From Methylocapsa sp. D3K7 (lineage in GTDB: Bacteria; Pseudomonadota; Alphaproteobacteria; Rhizobiales; Beijerinckiaceae): DNA of 64,000 nt. The notes beneath the pieces are model-generated. The model worked only from the letters and a program-made list of their open reading frames with translations, did no database searches and was not told where the DNA came from. The stretch is taken from NCBI RefSeq assembly GCF_029855125.1, contig NZ_CP123229.1:1302001-1366000 (forward strand), in the 5' to 3' direction. This document shows positions 27,961 through 38,829 of this stretch, in pieces (positions within the stretch are counted from its first letter, which is position 1; every line of letters starts with the position of its first letter). Made by a program: the position numbers and the translations under genes.

Positions 27961-28569
27961 TCAAACGCCCCGCCTCGACGCAACCTTGCGAATCTCAACC
28001 GCCTCGGCTGGTGTTCGCGCATTCTGCACCGCGATGTTCTGGCGCTTCACGCCCACTTTGTGGCGCAACGTCAAGACGATGGCTCCAATCATCGCGGTCA
28101 GGAGAATGAAGCCGGCTGCCTCAAACAAATAGACATATTGGGTGTAGAGAACCCGCCCCAACGCCATGGTGTTGGTCATCCCGGGGGCCATGGGCGTCGT
28201 GACATTGGCGATCGGCACGGGACCAATCTTCCAGGCGCCAACGACCAAAACGATCTCAACGAGAACCACAAGACCAAGCGTTCCGCCAACCGGCAAATAT
28301 TGCAGAAATCCCTGCTTCATTTCCGTGAAATCAACATCGAGCATCATGACGACGAAGAGGAACAAGACCGCCACCGCGCCGACATAGACGACGACCAGGA
28401 TCATCGCCAGAAACTCCGCCCCGAGCAGCACGAACAGTCCCGCCGCGTTGAAAAAGGCGAGGATCAGAAAGAGCACCGAGTGGACCGGGTTGCGCGAGGA
28501 AATCACCATGAAGGCAGCGCCGATCATCAGCGCCGAGAAGAGATAAAAGAACAACGCAGCGCTATTCAT
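27961..28569 (-). CDS. nuoJ: NADH-quinone oxidoreductase subunit J
   Basis: Five-helix membrane subunit of complex I, 202 aa. Conserved stretches are [21 protein letters not shown] and the third helix [20 protein letters not shown], which bears the pi-bulge seen in structures of the family. The C-terminal cytoplasmic tail after about residue 165 is basic and poorly conserved. The gap to nuoI upstream contains a short palindromic repeat. Confidence 0.94.
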   Translation of the reverse strand: MNSAALFFYLFSALMIGAAFMVISSRNPVHSVLFLILAFFNAAGLFVLLGAEFLAMILVVVYVGAVAVLFLFVVMMLDVDFTEMKQGFLQYLPVGGTLGLVVLVEIVLVVGAWKIGPVPIANVTTPMAPGMTNTMALGRVLYTQYVYLFEAAGFILLTAMIGAIVLTLRHKVGVKRQNIAVQNARTPAEAVEIRKVASRRGV

Positions 28570-28620
28570 CGGTGACCCTTTTTATCTCATTCCGGCGGCT
28601 GAACACATTGGCGGGTGTAT

Positions 28621-28660
28621 GGCTCCGAAAGTCTGCACCTTCCGGGGACATGTTCTCATG
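28621..28660. repeat. Diverged palindromic repeat between nuoI and nuoJ
   Basis: GGCTCCGAAAGTCTGCACCTTCCGGGGACATG resembles the repeat at 21565-21607 (shared AAAGTCTGCACCTT) and can fold into a short hairpin inside the nuo transcript. Confidence 0.55.
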
Positions 28661-28664
28661 GTCT

Positions 28665-29153
28665 CTAACGGTAGGGTGCATCCAGGGCGAGATTGCGCGC
28701 GATCTCGCGTTCCCAGCGATCGCCATTTTCGAGGAGACGAGTCTTGTCATAGTAAAGCTCCTCGCGGGTTTCGACGGCAAATTCCGCATTCGGCCCTTCG
28801 ACGATGGCATCGACCGGGCAAGCTTCCTGGCAGAAGCCGCAGTAAATGCATTTGACCATGTCAATGTCGTAGCGGGTGGTGCGGCGCGTCCCGTCGTTGC
28901 GGCGCGGACCAGCCTCGATCGTGATCGCCTGAGCCGGGCAGATCGCTTCGCAGAGCTTGCAAGCGATACAGCGCTCCTCGCCGTTCGGATAGCGTCGTTG
29001 CGCGTGTTCGCCCCGATAGCGCGGCGATTGTGGATTTTTTTCGTGCGGATAATTCAGCGTCGCTTTCGGCTTAAAAAAGTAGCGCATGGAGAGAAAGAAA
29101 GCGCCGACGAATTCGGATAGGAAAACCGCTTTGGCGGCCTGATCGAGCTTCAT
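28665..29153 (-). CDS. nuoI: NADH-quinone oxidoreductase subunit I
   Basis: Peripheral-arm subunit of complex I carrying clusters N6a and N6b, 162 aa. Two 4Fe-4S motifs are visible: [12 protein letters not shown] and [12 protein letters not shown], each ending in CP. The N-terminal [21 protein letters not shown] anchors it to the membrane arm. The start at 29153 ([10 protein letters not shown]) has AAGGACA at good spacing; the open frame upstream runs into nuoH. Confidence 0.95.
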   Translation of the reverse strand: MKLDQAAKAVFLSEFVGAFFLSMRYFFKPKATLNYPHEKNPQSPRYRGEHAQRRYPNGEERCIACKLCEAICPAQAITIEAGPRRNDGTRRTTRYDIDMVKCIYCGFCQEACPVDAIVEGPNAEFAVETREELYYDKTRLLENGDRWEREIARNLALDAPYR

Positions 29154-29190
29154 TTTCGATTGTCCTTGCAAGCCAATCTCATGATCGCGC

Positions 29191-30219
29191 TCATTGTCCC
29201 ATGCCCGCGCCCCAGCCGGTGAATTGAAGCACCCCGGCGACGAGAACGACCATGCCAAGCGAGAGCGGCAAAAACACTTTCCAGCCAAGCCGCATCAGCT
29301 GATCATAGCGATATCTTGGGACGAAGGCTTTCACCATGGAGATCATGAAAAACACCAGGCAAACCTTCAAGATAAACCATACCGCGCCAGGGATAAGGAG
29401 GAAAGGCCAAACCTGGAAGGGCGGCAGCCAGCCACCGAGGAAGAGAATCGTCGTCAGTGCGCACATGGTGACGATCGCCACATATTCGGCGAGCATGAAG
29501 ATCATGTAGGGGGTCGAGGAATATTCCACCATAAATCCCGCGACAAGCTCGGACTCGGCCTCGACGAGGTCGAACGGAGGCCGGTTCGTTTCGGCAAGCG
29601 CCGAAATGAAAAAGATCACGAACATCGGAAACAGCGGCAGCCAATACCAGCCAAGCAGTCCAAAGCGCGTGTCCTGCGCCTGGACGATATCGCCAAGATT
29701 GAGGGAACCGGCGCAAAGCAGCACGGTGATGATGACGAAACCGATCGAAACTTCGTAGGAAATCATCTGCGCGGCGGAGCGCAACGCCGAGAGAAACGGA
29801 TATTTCGAGTTTGACGCCCAGCCGCCCATGATGATGCCATAGACGCTGAGCGAAGAGATCGCGAAAATATAGAGGATACCGACGTTCAGATCGGCAACCG
29901 CCCAGCCCGCGCTGATCGGAATCACCGCCCAAGCCGAAAGCGCCAGCATGCCCATGACGAAGGGCGCGAGCAAGAAGACGCCCTTGTTGGCGCCATCCGG
30001 GATGATCGGCTCCTTGAAGACGAACTTCAACATGTCGGCGAAGCTCTGCCAAAGGCCGAAGGGACCGACCACATTGGGACCGCGCCGCAGTTGCACGGCG
30101 GCCCAAATCTTGCGGTCCGCGTAGAGGACGTAAGCGATGAAGATCAGCAGGATCACGAGCAGCGCGACGCTTTTGATGAGCGTGAGCAGCAAGGGCCAGG
30201 TTGCGGCGAAGGATGTCAT
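29191..30219 (-). CDS. nuoH: NADH-quinone oxidoreductase subunit H
   Basis: Membrane subunit at the junction of the two arms of complex I, forming part of the quinone tunnel; 342 aa, about eight helices. Conserved loops include [48 protein letters not shown] and the late [16 protein letters not shown]. It follows nuoG by 4 bases. Confidence 0.96.
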   Translation of the reverse strand: MTSFAATWPLLLTLIKSVALLVILLIFIAYVLYADRKIWAAVQLRRGPNVVGPFGLWQSFADMLKFVFKEPIIPDGANKGVFLLAPFVMGMLALSAWAVIPISAGWAVADLNVGILYIFAISSLSVYGIIMGGWASNSKYPFLSALRSAAQMISYEVSIGFVIITVLLCAGSLNLGDIVQAQDTRFGLLGWYWLPLFPMFVIFFISALAETNRPPFDLVEAESELVAGFMVEYSSTPYMIFMLAEYVAIVTMCALTTILFLGGWLPPFQVWPFLLIPGAVWFILKVCLVFFMISMVKAFVPRYRYDQLMRLGWKVFLPLSLGMVVLVAGVLQFTGWGAGMGQ

Positions 30220-30223
30220 CGGC

Positions 30224-32287
30224 TTACTCCGCCGCCTCGCGCGCGAAACCTTGCGCGACGGCGGAACATTCCGCCATCACCGCCGAGGCGCGCGCGACCG
30301 GATTGGTGAGGTAAAAGTCAGCGATGGCCGGAGTGAAAGGCACATTGGCAAAGTCGCCTCCCGCCGCCGCCAGTGCCTGCGTGTCGAAAGGCGGGGGCGC
30401 GGCAATCTCGTCAAGCTCCGCGAAATGCGGATGCGCTGCATAAAGACGCCCGCGCAAGGCTCGCAGGGAATCGAACGGCAATTTGTGTCCGAGCACCTCG
30501 GAAAGCGCCCGGAGTATGGCCCAGTCCTCGCGTGCGGCGCCGGGCGGGAAATTCGCGCGATCCGCCAATTGCACGCGGCCCTCCGTGTTGACATAGGTGC
30601 CAGTTTTTTCCGTATAGACCGCACCGGGGAGGATGACATCGGCGCGCGCGGCGCCACGATCACCATGCGTGCCTTGGTAAATCACGAAGGCCCCCGGTTC
30701 CACCGCGATCTCGTCGGCACCGAGAAGGAAGAGGACGTCGAGCGCCCCGCTTCTGGTCATGGCCTGTGCGTCGATCCCACCCTGCCCCGGCACGCAGCCG
30801 AGATCGAGGCCGCCGACGCGCGCCGCCGCCGTATGCAGGACAGCAAAGCCATTCCAGCCCCCGTTGAAAGCGCCCAGCGCCTGCGCCGCCTGCGCGGCGA
30901 GCGCGAGGATCGCCCGCCCATCCTGACGCGCGAAGGCGCCTTGACCGATGAGGACGATCGGCTTTTCGGCTTTGAACGGTAAATTTCCAGCAATCGAAGC
31001 CAGCGTTTCAGGTCCCGCCCCAAGATACGCATAGTCATAGGTGAGATCGACTTTCTCGCCGATGACGGCCACAGGAAACCCGCCCCTCAGCCAGCGCTTG
31101 CGGATGCGCGCGTTCAACACCGGCGCTTCCTTGCGCGGATTCGAGCCGATGATGATCAGGCCATCCGCCTCGTCGATGCCAGCGACCGCGGGATTGAAAA
31201 TGTAGCTAGCCCGGCCAAGCGAGGGATCGAGTTTCGCGCCATCTTGCCGGCAATCGATTGAGGCGGCGCCGAGGCTTTGCATCAGGAGCCGCAGGGCGAA
31301 TATTTCTTCAACGGCGCATAGGTCACCAGCGATGGCCCCAATCCGTGCCGGAGATGCCTGTTTGATCTTGGCCGCGATCGCCTCGAAAGCCTCTTGCCAG
31401 GACGCTTCCCGCAATTTGCCGTTTTCGCGCAGATAAGGCCGGTCGAGACGCTTGGTCTTCAGCCCATCGACAATTTGGCGCGTCTTGTCGGAAATCCACT
31501 CCTCGTTCACCGCATCGTTGATGCGCGGCAAGATGCGCATCACTTCCCGCCCGCGCGTATCGATGCGGATCGACGAGCCGAGCGCATCCATGACGTCGAA
31601 GGATTCGGTTTTGACAAGTTCCCAGGACCGCGCCTTGAACGAATAAGGTTTGGGCAGCAACGCGCCGACCGGGCAAAGATCCGCGACATTGCCTTGCAGC
31701 TCGGAGCGCATCGCGGTTTCGAGATAGGTGGTGATTTCCATGTCTTCGCCGCGGCCGGTCGCGCCCATGTCGCCGGTCCCGGCGACTTCCGCCGTAAATC
31801 TCACGCAGCGCGTGCAATGGATGCAGCGGTTCATCGAGGTGCGTACCAGCGGCCCGATATATTTGTCCTCGACGGCGCGCTTGTTTTCGGCAAAGCGCGA
31901 GGAATCGACACCGAACGCCATCGCCTGATCCTGCAGATCGCATTCGCCGCCCTGATCGCAAATCGGACAATCGAGCGGATGATTGATGAGCAGAAATTCC
32001 ATCACCCCTTCACGGGCCTTTTTCACCATGGGGGATTTGGTGAGAACCACGGGCGGCTCGCCGTTCGGGCCGGGACGCAAATCCCGAACCGCGACGGCAC
32101 AGGAAGCGGATGGTTTCGGTGGTCCGCCCTTGACCTCGACAAGGCACATTCGGCAATTGCCGGCAATCGAAAGGCGCTCATGAAAGCAAAAACGCGGAAT
32201 CTCAGCGCCCGCCTCTTCGCACGCCTGGAGCAGCGTATATTCCGGCGGGACGTCGACTTCGACACCATCCACGATGAGTTTGCTCAT
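30224..32287 (-). CDS. nuoG: NADH-quinone oxidoreductase subunit G
   Basis: Largest peripheral subunit of complex I, 687 aa, which relays electrons through several iron-sulfur clusters. The N-terminal 2Fe-2S domain has [15 protein letters not shown], the His/Cys cluster segment is [17 protein letters not shown], and HCTRCVRF belongs to the following 4Fe-4S site. The rest is a molybdopterin-oxidoreductase-like fold without evident cofactor residues, as usual. Between it and nuoF lies a small coiled-coil gene. Confidence 0.95.
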   Translation of the reverse strand: MSKLIVDGVEVDVPPEYTLLQACEEAGAEIPRFCFHERLSIAGNCRMCLVEVKGGPPKPSASCAVAVRDLRPGPNGEPPVVLTKSPMVKKAREGVMEFLLINHPLDCPICDQGGECDLQDQAMAFGVDSSRFAENKRAVEDKYIGPLVRTSMNRCIHCTRCVRFTAEVAGTGDMGATGRGEDMEITTYLETAMRSELQGNVADLCPVGALLPKPYSFKARSWELVKTESFDVMDALGSSIRIDTRGREVMRILPRINDAVNEEWISDKTRQIVDGLKTKRLDRPYLRENGKLREASWQEAFEAIAAKIKQASPARIGAIAGDLCAVEEIFALRLLMQSLGAASIDCRQDGAKLDPSLGRASYIFNPAVAGIDEADGLIIIGSNPRKEAPVLNARIRKRWLRGGFPVAVIGEKVDLTYDYAYLGAGPETLASIAGNLPFKAEKPIVLIGQGAFARQDGRAILALAAQAAQALGAFNGGWNGFAVLHTAAARVGGLDLGCVPGQGGIDAQAMTRSGALDVLFLLGADEIAVEPGAFVIYQGTHGDRGAARADVILPGAVYTEKTGTYVNTEGRVQLADRANFPPGAAREDWAILRALSEVLGHKLPFDSLRALRGRLYAAHPHFAELDEIAAPPPFDTQALAAAGGDFANVPFTPAIADFYLTNPVARASAVMAECSAVAQGFAREAAE

Positions 32288-32296
32288 GCCATAACC

Positions 32297-32506
32297 TCAA
32301 TGCGCTGGTTCGACGAGATCGAGACGCCGCTCGATCCGGTCCAGCCGCGCCTCAACTCGATCCAACCGGCGATGGATGCCAGCTTGCCCTTCTTCGAGGT
32401 TCGTGATGCGAACCTCGCGGACATCTTCGATCACGCGATCAATTTTTTCATCAATGCGACGAATATAGACGAGAACCATATTGTCGGGCGCCTCGGCCAT
32501 CCGCAT
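32297..32506 (-). CDS. Small coiled-coil protein inside the nuo operon
   Basis: A 69-aa charged protein with no recognised family. Heptad-like spacing of Ile, Leu and Val continues from about residue 14 to the end (RRIDEKIDRVIEDVREV, RRLDRVEARLDRIERRLDL), with near-repeats of the unit RLDRVEA, so a coiled coil is likely. Its ATG directly follows the nuoF stop (TAAATG), a second ATG is two codons on, and it ends 9 bases before nuoG. The position implies cotranslation with the NADH-dehydrogenase module. It is either an assembly or accessory factor, or a lineage-specific passenger; nothing in the sequence decides this. Confidence 0.7.
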   Translation of the reverse strand: MRMAEAPDNMVLVYIRRIDEKIDRVIEDVREVRITNLEEGQAGIHRRLDRVEARLDRIERRLDLVEPAH

Positions 32507-33817
32507 TTACTCCGCCGCAACGCCAAAATCTTTGATCGGCTCCGAATGCGGATTGGCGGTATATTGGTCGATCCGCCGCTCGATCTCCGGCCGGAAATGC
32601 CGGATCAGGCCCTGCACCGGCCAGGCTGCCGCATCGCCGAGCGCGCAGATCGTGTGGCCCTCGATTTGGGTGGTGACTTCGAGCAGCATATCGATCTCAC
32701 GCTTTTGGGCGCGGCCCTCCGCCATGCGGGAGACCACGCGCCAGAGCCAGCCGGTGCCTTCGCGGCATGGCGTGCATTGGCCGCAGCTCTCATGCTTATA
32801 AAAATAACTGATCCGCGCGATCGCCCGCACAATATCGGTTGATTTGTCCATCACGATGACGGCGGCGGTGCCAAGTCCTGATTTCAAATCCCGCAAGGTG
32901 TCGAAATCCATCGCCGCGTCGATAATTTGATGGGCCGGAACGAGAGGCACGGAAGAGCCTCCCGGGATCACGGCCAGCAAATTGTCGGTGCCGCCGCGAA
33001 CGCCGCCGCAATGCCGGTCAATCAATTCGCGGAAGGGAATCGACATGGCCTCTTCCACATTGCACGGCTTGTTGACGTGGCCGGAAATACAAAAAAGCTT
33101 GGTCCCCGCATTGTTTTTTGCGCCGAAGCTCGCGAACCACGCGGCACCGCGGCGGAGAATATCTGGCGCGACAGCAATCGATTCCACATTGTTGACGGTC
33201 GTCGGGGATCCGTAAAGGCCCATATTGGCGGGGAACGGCGGCTTCAGCCGGGGCATGCCTTTCTTGCCCTCAAGCGATTCCAGAAGCGCGGTTTCCTCGC
33301 CGCAAATGTAAGCGCCCGCGCCGTGATGAACGTAAATATCGAAGGGCCAGCCGTGCCGGTTGTTCTTGCCAATGAGCTTTGCCGCATAGGCTTCGGCGAT
33401 GGCGGCCTCAAGACGCTGACCTTCCAAGATATATTCGCCGCGAATATAAATGTAACAGGCATGCGCCTGCATCGCGAAGCACGCGATGAAGCAACCCTCG
33501 ATCAAAAGCTGCGGATCGTTGCGCATGATTTCCCGGTCCTTGCAGGTGCCGGGCTCCGATTCATCGGCATTGACGACGAGGTAGGACGGCCGCGCCGGAT
33601 CGGGTTTCGGCATGAAGGACCATTTGAGACCCGTCGGGAACCCGGCGCCGCCGCGCCCGCGCAGACCCGAGGCCTTCATCTCGTTGATGATCCACTCCTG
33701 GCCCTTGTCGATCAATTTCTTCGTATTGTCCCACGCCCCGCGCGCGAGGGCGCCCTTGAGCCGCCAATCGCCAAAGCCGTAGAGATTGGTGAAGATGCGG
33801 TCCTTGTCTTCAAGCAT
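32507..33817 (-). CDS. nuoF: NADH-quinone oxidoreductase subunit F
   Basis: NADH-binding flavoprotein subunit of complex I, 436 aa. FMN/NADH-site segments are [16 protein letters not shown] and [14 protein letters not shown]; the 4Fe-4S (N3) cluster motif [15 protein letters not shown] is near residue 355, with its fourth Cys in [14 protein letters not shown]. Lies 12 bases after nuoE. Confidence 0.96.
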   Translation of the reverse strand: MLEDKDRIFTNLYGFGDWRLKGALARGAWDNTKKLIDKGQEWIINEMKASGLRGRGGAGFPTGLKWSFMPKPDPARPSYLVVNADESEPGTCKDREIMRNDPQLLIEGCFIACFAMQAHACYIYIRGEYILEGQRLEAAIAEAYAAKLIGKNNRHGWPFDIYVHHGAGAYICGEETALLESLEGKKGMPRLKPPFPANMGLYGSPTTVNNVESIAVAPDILRRGAAWFASFGAKNNAGTKLFCISGHVNKPCNVEEAMSIPFRELIDRHCGGVRGGTDNLLAVIPGGSSVPLVPAHQIIDAAMDFDTLRDLKSGLGTAAVIVMDKSTDIVRAIARISYFYKHESCGQCTPCREGTGWLWRVVSRMAEGRAQKREIDMLLEVTTQIEGHTICALGDAAAWPVQGLIRHFRPEIERRIDQYTANPHSEPIKDFGVAAE

Positions 33818-33829
33818 CTCGCATGACCC

Positions 33830-34480
33830 TTAGGATTGGTTTGAACCGAGCGAACTTAAAGGACCGCTGCGGCCGTCCGTGCCGTAGAAGGATGTCAATG
33901 ACGTAAGGCCGCCCGCCGGTTCGGAGGTCACGCGGCCTTGCTGCGAGCCAATCATCACCGGGCGCCCAGCGGCCAGATCGTCGAGCAATGTCACAAAATT
34001 TTCCGGTGTGAGATCCTCATAGTAATCGTCGTTGATCTGGACCATCGGGGCGTTGCAGCAGGCGCCCAGGCACTCGACTTCGACCCACGAAAACAGGCCA
34101 TCCGCCGTCACTTCGCCTTGTCCGCCAATCCGTTGGAGGAGAATGTTCTTGATCCCGTCGGATCCTGCAAGAACGCAAGGCGTCGTGCCGCACATTTGGA
34201 CGTGGAACTTGCCGACTGGAGAGAGATTGAACATCGTGTAGAAAGTCGCGATTTCGAGCACCCGGATGTAAGGCATGCCGAGCTTTTTGGCGACTGCCTC
34301 GATCGCTGGCTTCGGCAGCCAATAATCATTTTGCTTTTGCGCCAGCCACAGAAGCGCGATCACCGCGGAAGCCTGTCGGCCGTCTGGATATTTCGTAAGG
34401 ATCTCCGCAGATTTCTCCTCGTTTTCGAGAGTAAAGGCGAAGGAATTGGGCTGCTGGTCGGCAAGTCGGCGAACGGACAT
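33830..34480 (-). CDS. nuoE: NADH-quinone oxidoreductase subunit E
   Basis: Thioredoxin-fold 2Fe-2S (N1a) subunit of complex I, 216 aa. The four Cys ligands lie in MCGTTPCVLAG and ECLGACCNAP. The last ~45 residues, after AAGRPVM, are a Gly/Ser-rich tail without recognised structure, a common extension in Alphaproteobacteria. A 96-base gap separates it from nuoD and contains no gene. Confidence 0.95.
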   Translation of the reverse strand: MSVRRLADQQPNSFAFTLENEEKSAEILTKYPDGRQASAVIALLWLAQKQNDYWLPKPAIEAVAKKLGMPYIRVLEIATFYTMFNLSPVGKFHVQMCGTTPCVLAGSDGIKNILLQRIGGQGEVTADGLFSWVEVECLGACCNAPMVQINDDYYEDLTPENFVTLLDDLAAGRPVMIGSQQGRVTSEPAGGLTSLTSFYGTDGRSGPLSSLGSNQS

Positions 34481-34576
34481 GGGTTCAGCTCTTCAATGTC
34501 ATGGCGGAGGGAGCAGCGTTTTCCGTCATATCCCGGTTCCGCAAAGTTGCAATTGTCGCGGCGTCAGTTGGCGGCA

Positions 34577-35767
34577 TCACCGGTCAACCTCACCGAAAAC
34601 GATATCGATCGAACCCAAAATCGCGCTGACATCGGCAAGCATCGATTTGCGGCAAAGGAAATCCATCGCGGCCAGATGCGCGAAGCCCGGCGCTCGGATC
34701 TTGCAGCGATACGGCTTATCGGTGCCATCCGAGACGAGGTAGACGCCAAACTCCCCCTTTGGCGCCTCGACCGCGCAATAGACCTCGCCGGCCGGCACAT
34801 GGAAGCCTTCGGTATAGAGCTTGAAATGATGGATCAATGCCTCCATCGAACGCTTCATTTCCGCGCGAGACGGCGGCACAACCTTGCCATCCTTCGCGGC
34901 GACAGGCCCCTTGCCGCCAGGCCCCGAAAGCTTTTCGACGCATTGCTTCATGATCTTGACCGCCTGGCGCATCTCTTCCATGCGGATGACTTGCCGGTCG
35001 TAATTGTCGCCATGGCGGCCGACCGGAATGTCGAAATCCATCTCCTCGTAGCATTCATAGGGTTGCGACTTGCGCAGATCCCACGCCGCGCCCGAGCCGC
35101 GCACCATCACCCCGGAAAAACCCCAGCGCCAGCAATCCGCGAGACTGACGATGCCGATATCGACATTGCGCTGTTTGAAGATACGGTTTTCAATGAAAAG
35201 CGCCTGCAAATCATCGCAAAATTTTAAGAAAGGATCGCACCAGGCGCCGATGTCATCGAGCAACTCCTGGGGCACATCCATATGCACGCCGCCGGGCCGG
35301 AAATAATTGGCATGCAAGCGGGCACCCGACGCCCGCTCATAAAAAATCATGAGCTTTTCGCGCTCCTCAAAGCCCCACAGCGGCGGCGTCAAGGCGCCCA
35401 CATCCAGGGCCTGCGTGGTCAGGTTGAGGAGATGCGAGAGAATCCGGCCGATCTCGCAAAACAAAACCCGCAGCAGCTGGCCGCGGCGCGGAACCTCAAG
35501 GCCGAGCAGTTTTTCGATGGCTAGGCAAAAGGCATGTTCCTGATTCATCGGCGCGACATAATCGAGCCGGTCGAAATAAGGCACATTCTGCAAATAGGTG
35601 CGCGCCTCCATCAGCTTTTCGGTGCCGCGATGGAGAAGGCCGATATGCGGGTCAACTCGCTCGACGACTTCGCCGTCTAGCTCGAGAACCAGGCGCAAAA
35701 CGCCATGCGCGGCCGGATGCTGCGGCCCAAAGTTGATCGCAAAATTGCGGACCGGATTTTCGCTCAT
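34577..35767 (-). CDS. nuoD: NADH-quinone oxidoreductase subunit D
   Basis: 49-kDa-type subunit of complex I that lines the quinone-binding cavity, 396 aa. It begins with [22 protein letters not shown], contains [14 protein letters not shown] and the quinone-site Tyr/His region, and ends FGEVDR as is typical. nuoC and nuoD are separate genes here, as usual in Alphaproteobacteria. Confidence 0.96.
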   Translation of the reverse strand: MSENPVRNFAINFGPQHPAAHGVLRLVLELDGEVVERVDPHIGLLHRGTEKLMEARTYLQNVPYFDRLDYVAPMNQEHAFCLAIEKLLGLEVPRRGQLLRVLFCEIGRILSHLLNLTTQALDVGALTPPLWGFEEREKLMIFYERASGARLHANYFRPGGVHMDVPQELLDDIGAWCDPFLKFCDDLQALFIENRIFKQRNVDIGIVSLADCWRWGFSGVMVRGSGAAWDLRKSQPYECYEEMDFDIPVGRHGDNYDRQVIRMEEMRQAVKIMKQCVEKLSGPGGKGPVAAKDGKVVPPSRAEMKRSMEALIHHFKLYTEGFHVPAGEVYCAVEAPKGEFGVYLVSDGTDKPYRCKIRAPGFAHLAAMDFLCRKSMLADVSAILGSIDIVFGEVDR

Positions 35768-35791
35768 CTTGATTTCAATCCGCGGCGTTCG

Positions 35792-36406
35792 TCATTGCGG
35801 CTTGTCCTTAGCTTTCTCATCGCCAGGCAAAACATAGTCGATCGCGCCCTCCCAGGGCGACAGGAAATCGAACGTGCGGAATTCCTGAGTGAGCTGAACC
35901 GGCTCATAGACGACACGCTTCTGCTCATCGTCGTAGCGCACCTCGACATAGCCCGTCATCGGGAAATCCTTGCGCAGCGGGTGGCCATCAAAGCCATAAT
36001 CGGTCAACAGCCGCCGCAGATCTGGGTGGCCTGCAAAAACCACGCCGAAAAGATCGTAAGTCTCGCGCTCGAACCAGTCGGCGGCGGGATAAAGGCCGGT
36101 GAGCGAGGTAACCGGTGTCATCTCGCCCGTCTCAACCTTGACGCGGATGCGGCGGTTGTGCCTTGGCGACAGAAGATGGGTAACAACGTCGAAGCGCTTC
36201 TCGCGGGACGGATAATCGACGGCGGTGAGATCGATAAAACACACGAAGAGACAGTTTGGATCGTCCCGTAGATAGGTGACGGTCTCAATGAGGCGGTCGG
36301 CCTCGACCGTCAGGGTCAATTCGCCGAAAGCGGTCGAGTGTCCGCTAATGGCACCAGGCAGAGCCGCCGCTATTGTCTCGCTGAGTTGCTGCAAACCACT
36401 GTCCAT
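35792..36406 (-). CDS. nuoC: NADH-quinone oxidoreductase subunit C
   Basis: 30-kDa-type peripheral subunit of complex I, 204 aa from the ATG at 36406 ([16 protein letters not shown]). The frame is open further upstream, but those residues are not family-like. The conserved signature [27 protein letters not shown] and the C-terminal [11 protein letters not shown] identify it. Confidence 0.93.
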   Translation of the reverse strand: MDSGLQQLSETIAAALPGAISGHSTAFGELTLTVEADRLIETVTYLRDDPNCLFVCFIDLTAVDYPSREKRFDVVTHLLSPRHNRRIRVKVETGEMTPVTSLTGLYPAADWFERETYDLFGVVFAGHPDLRRLLTDYGFDGHPLRKDFPMTGYVEVRYDDEQKRVVYEPVQLTQEFRTFDFLSPWEGAIDYVLPGDEKAKDKPQ

Positions 36407-36505
36407 CTTAAGTTTTCCGGTTGTGTCCTTAAGAAGATTTGGAAAAAAGCCAACTTGCCGCCCTCCGGCAGCAAGCCTCGATCCATTTCCCAAAGCCGAG
36501 GCGGG

Positions 36506-37042
36506 TTACCGCTCAATTGTACCTGTGCGGCGGATCTTTTTTTGGAGGAGCAAAATGCCATAAAGGAGCGCTTCCGCCGAGGGCGGGCAGCCGGGAACGT
36601 AGATGTCGACGGGCACAATGCGGTCGCAGCCGCGCACGACCGAGTAAGAATAGTGGTAATAGCCGCCGCCATTGGCGCAGGAACCCATGGAGATGACATA
36701 GCGAGGCTCCGGCATTTGGTCGTAGACCTTGCGCAGAGCCGGCGCCATTTTGTTGGTGAGGGTGCCAGCGACAATCATCACATCCGACTGGCGCGGCGAG
36801 CCGCGCGGCGCGAAGCCGAATCGCTCGACGTCATACCGCGGCATCGAGGCCTGCATCATTTCGACGGCACAACAGGCGAGTCCGAAGGTCATCCACATAA
36901 GGGAACCCGTGCGCGCCCAGTTGATGAGCTCATCCGCCGTGGTTACGAGAAAACCCTTATCGGCAAGCTGATCATTGAGTGAAAGAAAGTATGGGTCGGC
37001 TGCCGCACTCGGGGCGGCGGCGCGGGGCGAGATCAATCCCAT
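36506..37042 (-). CDS. nuoB: NADH-quinone oxidoreductase subunit B
   Basis: PSST-type subunit carrying cluster N2, the last iron-sulfur centre before quinone; 178 aa. Ligand Cys residues are in [19 protein letters not shown] and [11 protein letters not shown]. The start at 37042 (MGLISPR) is preferred because GAAGGGAG precedes it at about 6 bases; a second ATG at 37063 lies deeper within nuoA. The start overlaps the nuoA end by 10 bases. Confidence 0.95.
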   Translation of the reverse strand: MGLISPRAAAPSAAADPYFLSLNDQLADKGFLVTTADELINWARTGSLMWMTFGLACCAVEMMQASMPRYDVERFGFAPRGSPRQSDVMIVAGTLTNKMAPALRKVYDQMPEPRYVISMGSCANGGGYYHYSYSVVRGCDRIVPVDIYVPGCPPSAEALLYGILLLQKKIRRTGTIER

Positions 37043-37392
37043 TCGAGCGCTCCCTTCTTCCATTCATAAACGAAACCAATCGTAAGAACGCCAAGAAAGA
37101 TCATCATCGACCAAAATCCGAAGGCCCCGGCTTCGCGAAACGCCACGGCCCAGGGAAACAAAAACGCGACCTCAAGATCGAAAATAATGAAAAGCAGCGA
37201 CACCAAATAGAAACGCACGTCGAATTGCATCCGCGCATCGTCAAAGGCATTGAATCCGCATTCATAGGCTGAGAGTTTTTCCGGATCCGGCGCCTTGAAA
37301 GCCGCAAGGAAAGGCGCCAGCAGGAGGGCACCCGATATGACGGCGGCCACCGCCATGAAGATCGCGAGCGGCAAATATTGGTCGAACAGCAT
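37033..37392 (-). CDS. nuoA: NADH-quinone oxidoreductase subunit A
   Basis: First gene of the nuo operon: a three-helix membrane subunit of 119 aa from [15 protein letters not shown]. The cytoplasmic loop [21 protein letters not shown] holds the conserved Cys used as a conformational marker of complex I. The Shine-Dalgarno is weak. The operon promoter should lie in 37393-37521, between it and dprA on the same strand. Confidence 0.94.
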   Translation of the reverse strand: MLFDQYLPLAIFMAVAAVISGALLLAPFLAAFKAPDPEKLSAYECGFNAFDDARMQFDVRFYLVSLLFIIFDLEVAFLFPWAVAFREAGAFGFWSMMIFLGVLTIGFVYEWKKGALEWD

Positions 37393-37521
37393 GAATTGGC
37401 TCGGTCTTGGACTTGCGCAGGATCGGGGCGCCCAGAAGCCGCTTGCTTCGCCGCCCGAGCGATCCGTACCGCAGCGCAACGGGCGGCGCAAGAGGCGTTT
37501 GAAAAAGGGCCGCGCCGAAGC

Positions 37522-38829
37522 TCAGTCTTCGTGAGAATCGGCGCCGGGCCAGGTGCCTGGTCGCGAGGATACGAGATCGCCAAGGTGCCATTCGACCTGA
37601 CCCGCAAGCTTCAGGGCAAGCAACGCCGCCCTCACCTCTCGGGCGGAAGTCTCCGCCAGGCGGGCGAGTTCGTCCACCGGCACCGGAACCGGTCCGAGAA
37701 GGGCGGCGAGCCGCTGCTCGATTGCCTCCGGGCGCCCGGCGGGCTTGTCCGCCGCCCCCTCAGCGCTTCCGTTCGTGGTGAGTGGCTGGGTGGCATCGGT
37801 CTGACGGGGCGAATCTGCTGGAATGGAAACCGCGTCCGCCGTGTCGGTTAGGTCGAGTTCGTCCCACAAAGGCTCATAGGGAACGCCCTTTGGGCCGGAT
37901 TCGAAAAAGCCCGCATCCGGCTGTTCGCGCGACAAATTCTGCGCCGCCAGGGCGTTCGTCACATCTTCGGCCTTGGTACAGAAGGTCGCGCCGTCGCGCA
38001 GCAGATCATTGGCGCCTTCCGCCCGCGGATCGAGCGGCGAGCCCGGCACGGCAAAGATTTCGCGTCCTGCTTCAGCTGCGAATCGCGCGGTGATGAGCGA
38101 GCCGGACCGGCGTGCCGCCTCGACGACGACAACTGCCCGGCAAAGGCCCGCAACAATGCGGTTGCGGCGAGGAAAGTCGCGTCCCCGCGCCTCCCAGGCG
38201 AACGGCATTTCGCTGATCGCCGCGCCGTGTTCAAGGATGAGTTCGAGCAAGGCATCATGTTCGGCGGGGTAGATTTTTCCCAAACCGCCCGCCAGGACTG
38301 CGATGGTTCCGGTCTCAGCCGTAGCCTGATGCGCCTTGGCGTCGATTCCGCGCGCGAGACCGGAGACAATGACATGCCCAGAGCGGGCAATTCCGCGCGC
38401 AAGCTGGGATGTGATCGCCAAGCCGGCCGCGGACGCGTTGCGGGCGCCAACAATCGCGATTTTCGAGCGGCGAAGGCTCAAAAGATTGCCGCGCACCGCG
38501 ATTATCGGCGGCGGCGAAGGGGTGCGCCGCAGGAGAGCAGGGTAATCGGGTTCACCAATCCCAATGAAACGGGCGCCCGCCTGGTGTGTCGCCTCGACCT
38601 CGCGCTCGACCTCGTCCATCGTCGCAATGCGGATCGGCCGGCCGGTCTTGCCGCTCGCGATCAGGGCTGGAAGAGCTTTGAGCGCCGCGCCCGCACTCCC
38701 ATGCCTCTCAAGCAGAATACGAAATGTCCGGGGGCCAATATTTTCGCAGCGCAGGAGCCGCAGCCAATCGAACCGTTCACCGTCATCGAGGGGCGAAAGC
38801 GCTTCTAAGTCAAGCGGAGGGCCGTCCAT
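37522..38829 (-). CDS. dprA: DNA processing protein A
   Basis: DprA/Smf protein of 435 aa, which loads RecA on incoming single-stranded DNA during natural transformation. A helical N-terminal domain (about 20-75) is followed by the Rossmann-like core with IAIVGARNAS, SGLARGIDAKAH, AVLAGGLGKIYP, RDFPRRNRIVAGL and ARRSGSLITARFAAEAGR. A winged-helix DprA_WH domain occupies the C-terminal ~65 residues (AIEQRLAALLGPVPVPVDEL). The ATG shares its A with the plsY stop codon, so the two are coupled. Confidence 0.93.
   Translation of the reverse strand: MDGPPLDLEALSPLDDGERFDWLRLLRCENIGPRTFRILLERHGSAGAALKALPALIASGKTGRPIRIATMDEVEREVEATHQAGARFIGIGEPDYPALLRRTPSPPPIIAVRGNLLSLRRSKIAIVGARNASAAGLAITSQLARGIARSGHVIVSGLARGIDAKAHQATAETGTIAVLAGGLGKIYPAEHDALLELILEHGAAISEMPFAWEARGRDFPRRNRIVAGLCRAVVVVEAARRSGSLITARFAAEAGREIFAVPGSPLDPRAEGANDLLRDGATFCTKAEDVTNALAAQNLSREQPDAGFFESGPKGVPYEPLWDELDLTDTADAVSIPADSPRQTDATQPLTTNGSAEGAADKPAGRPEAIEQRLAALLGPVPVPVDELARLAETSAREVRAALLALKLAGQVEWHLGDLVSSRPGTWPGADSHED

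Noticed and set aside
31394..32842. Long plus-strand ORF across nuoG and nuoF
   Set aside because: It is antisense to two well-conserved complex I genes and has no family match.
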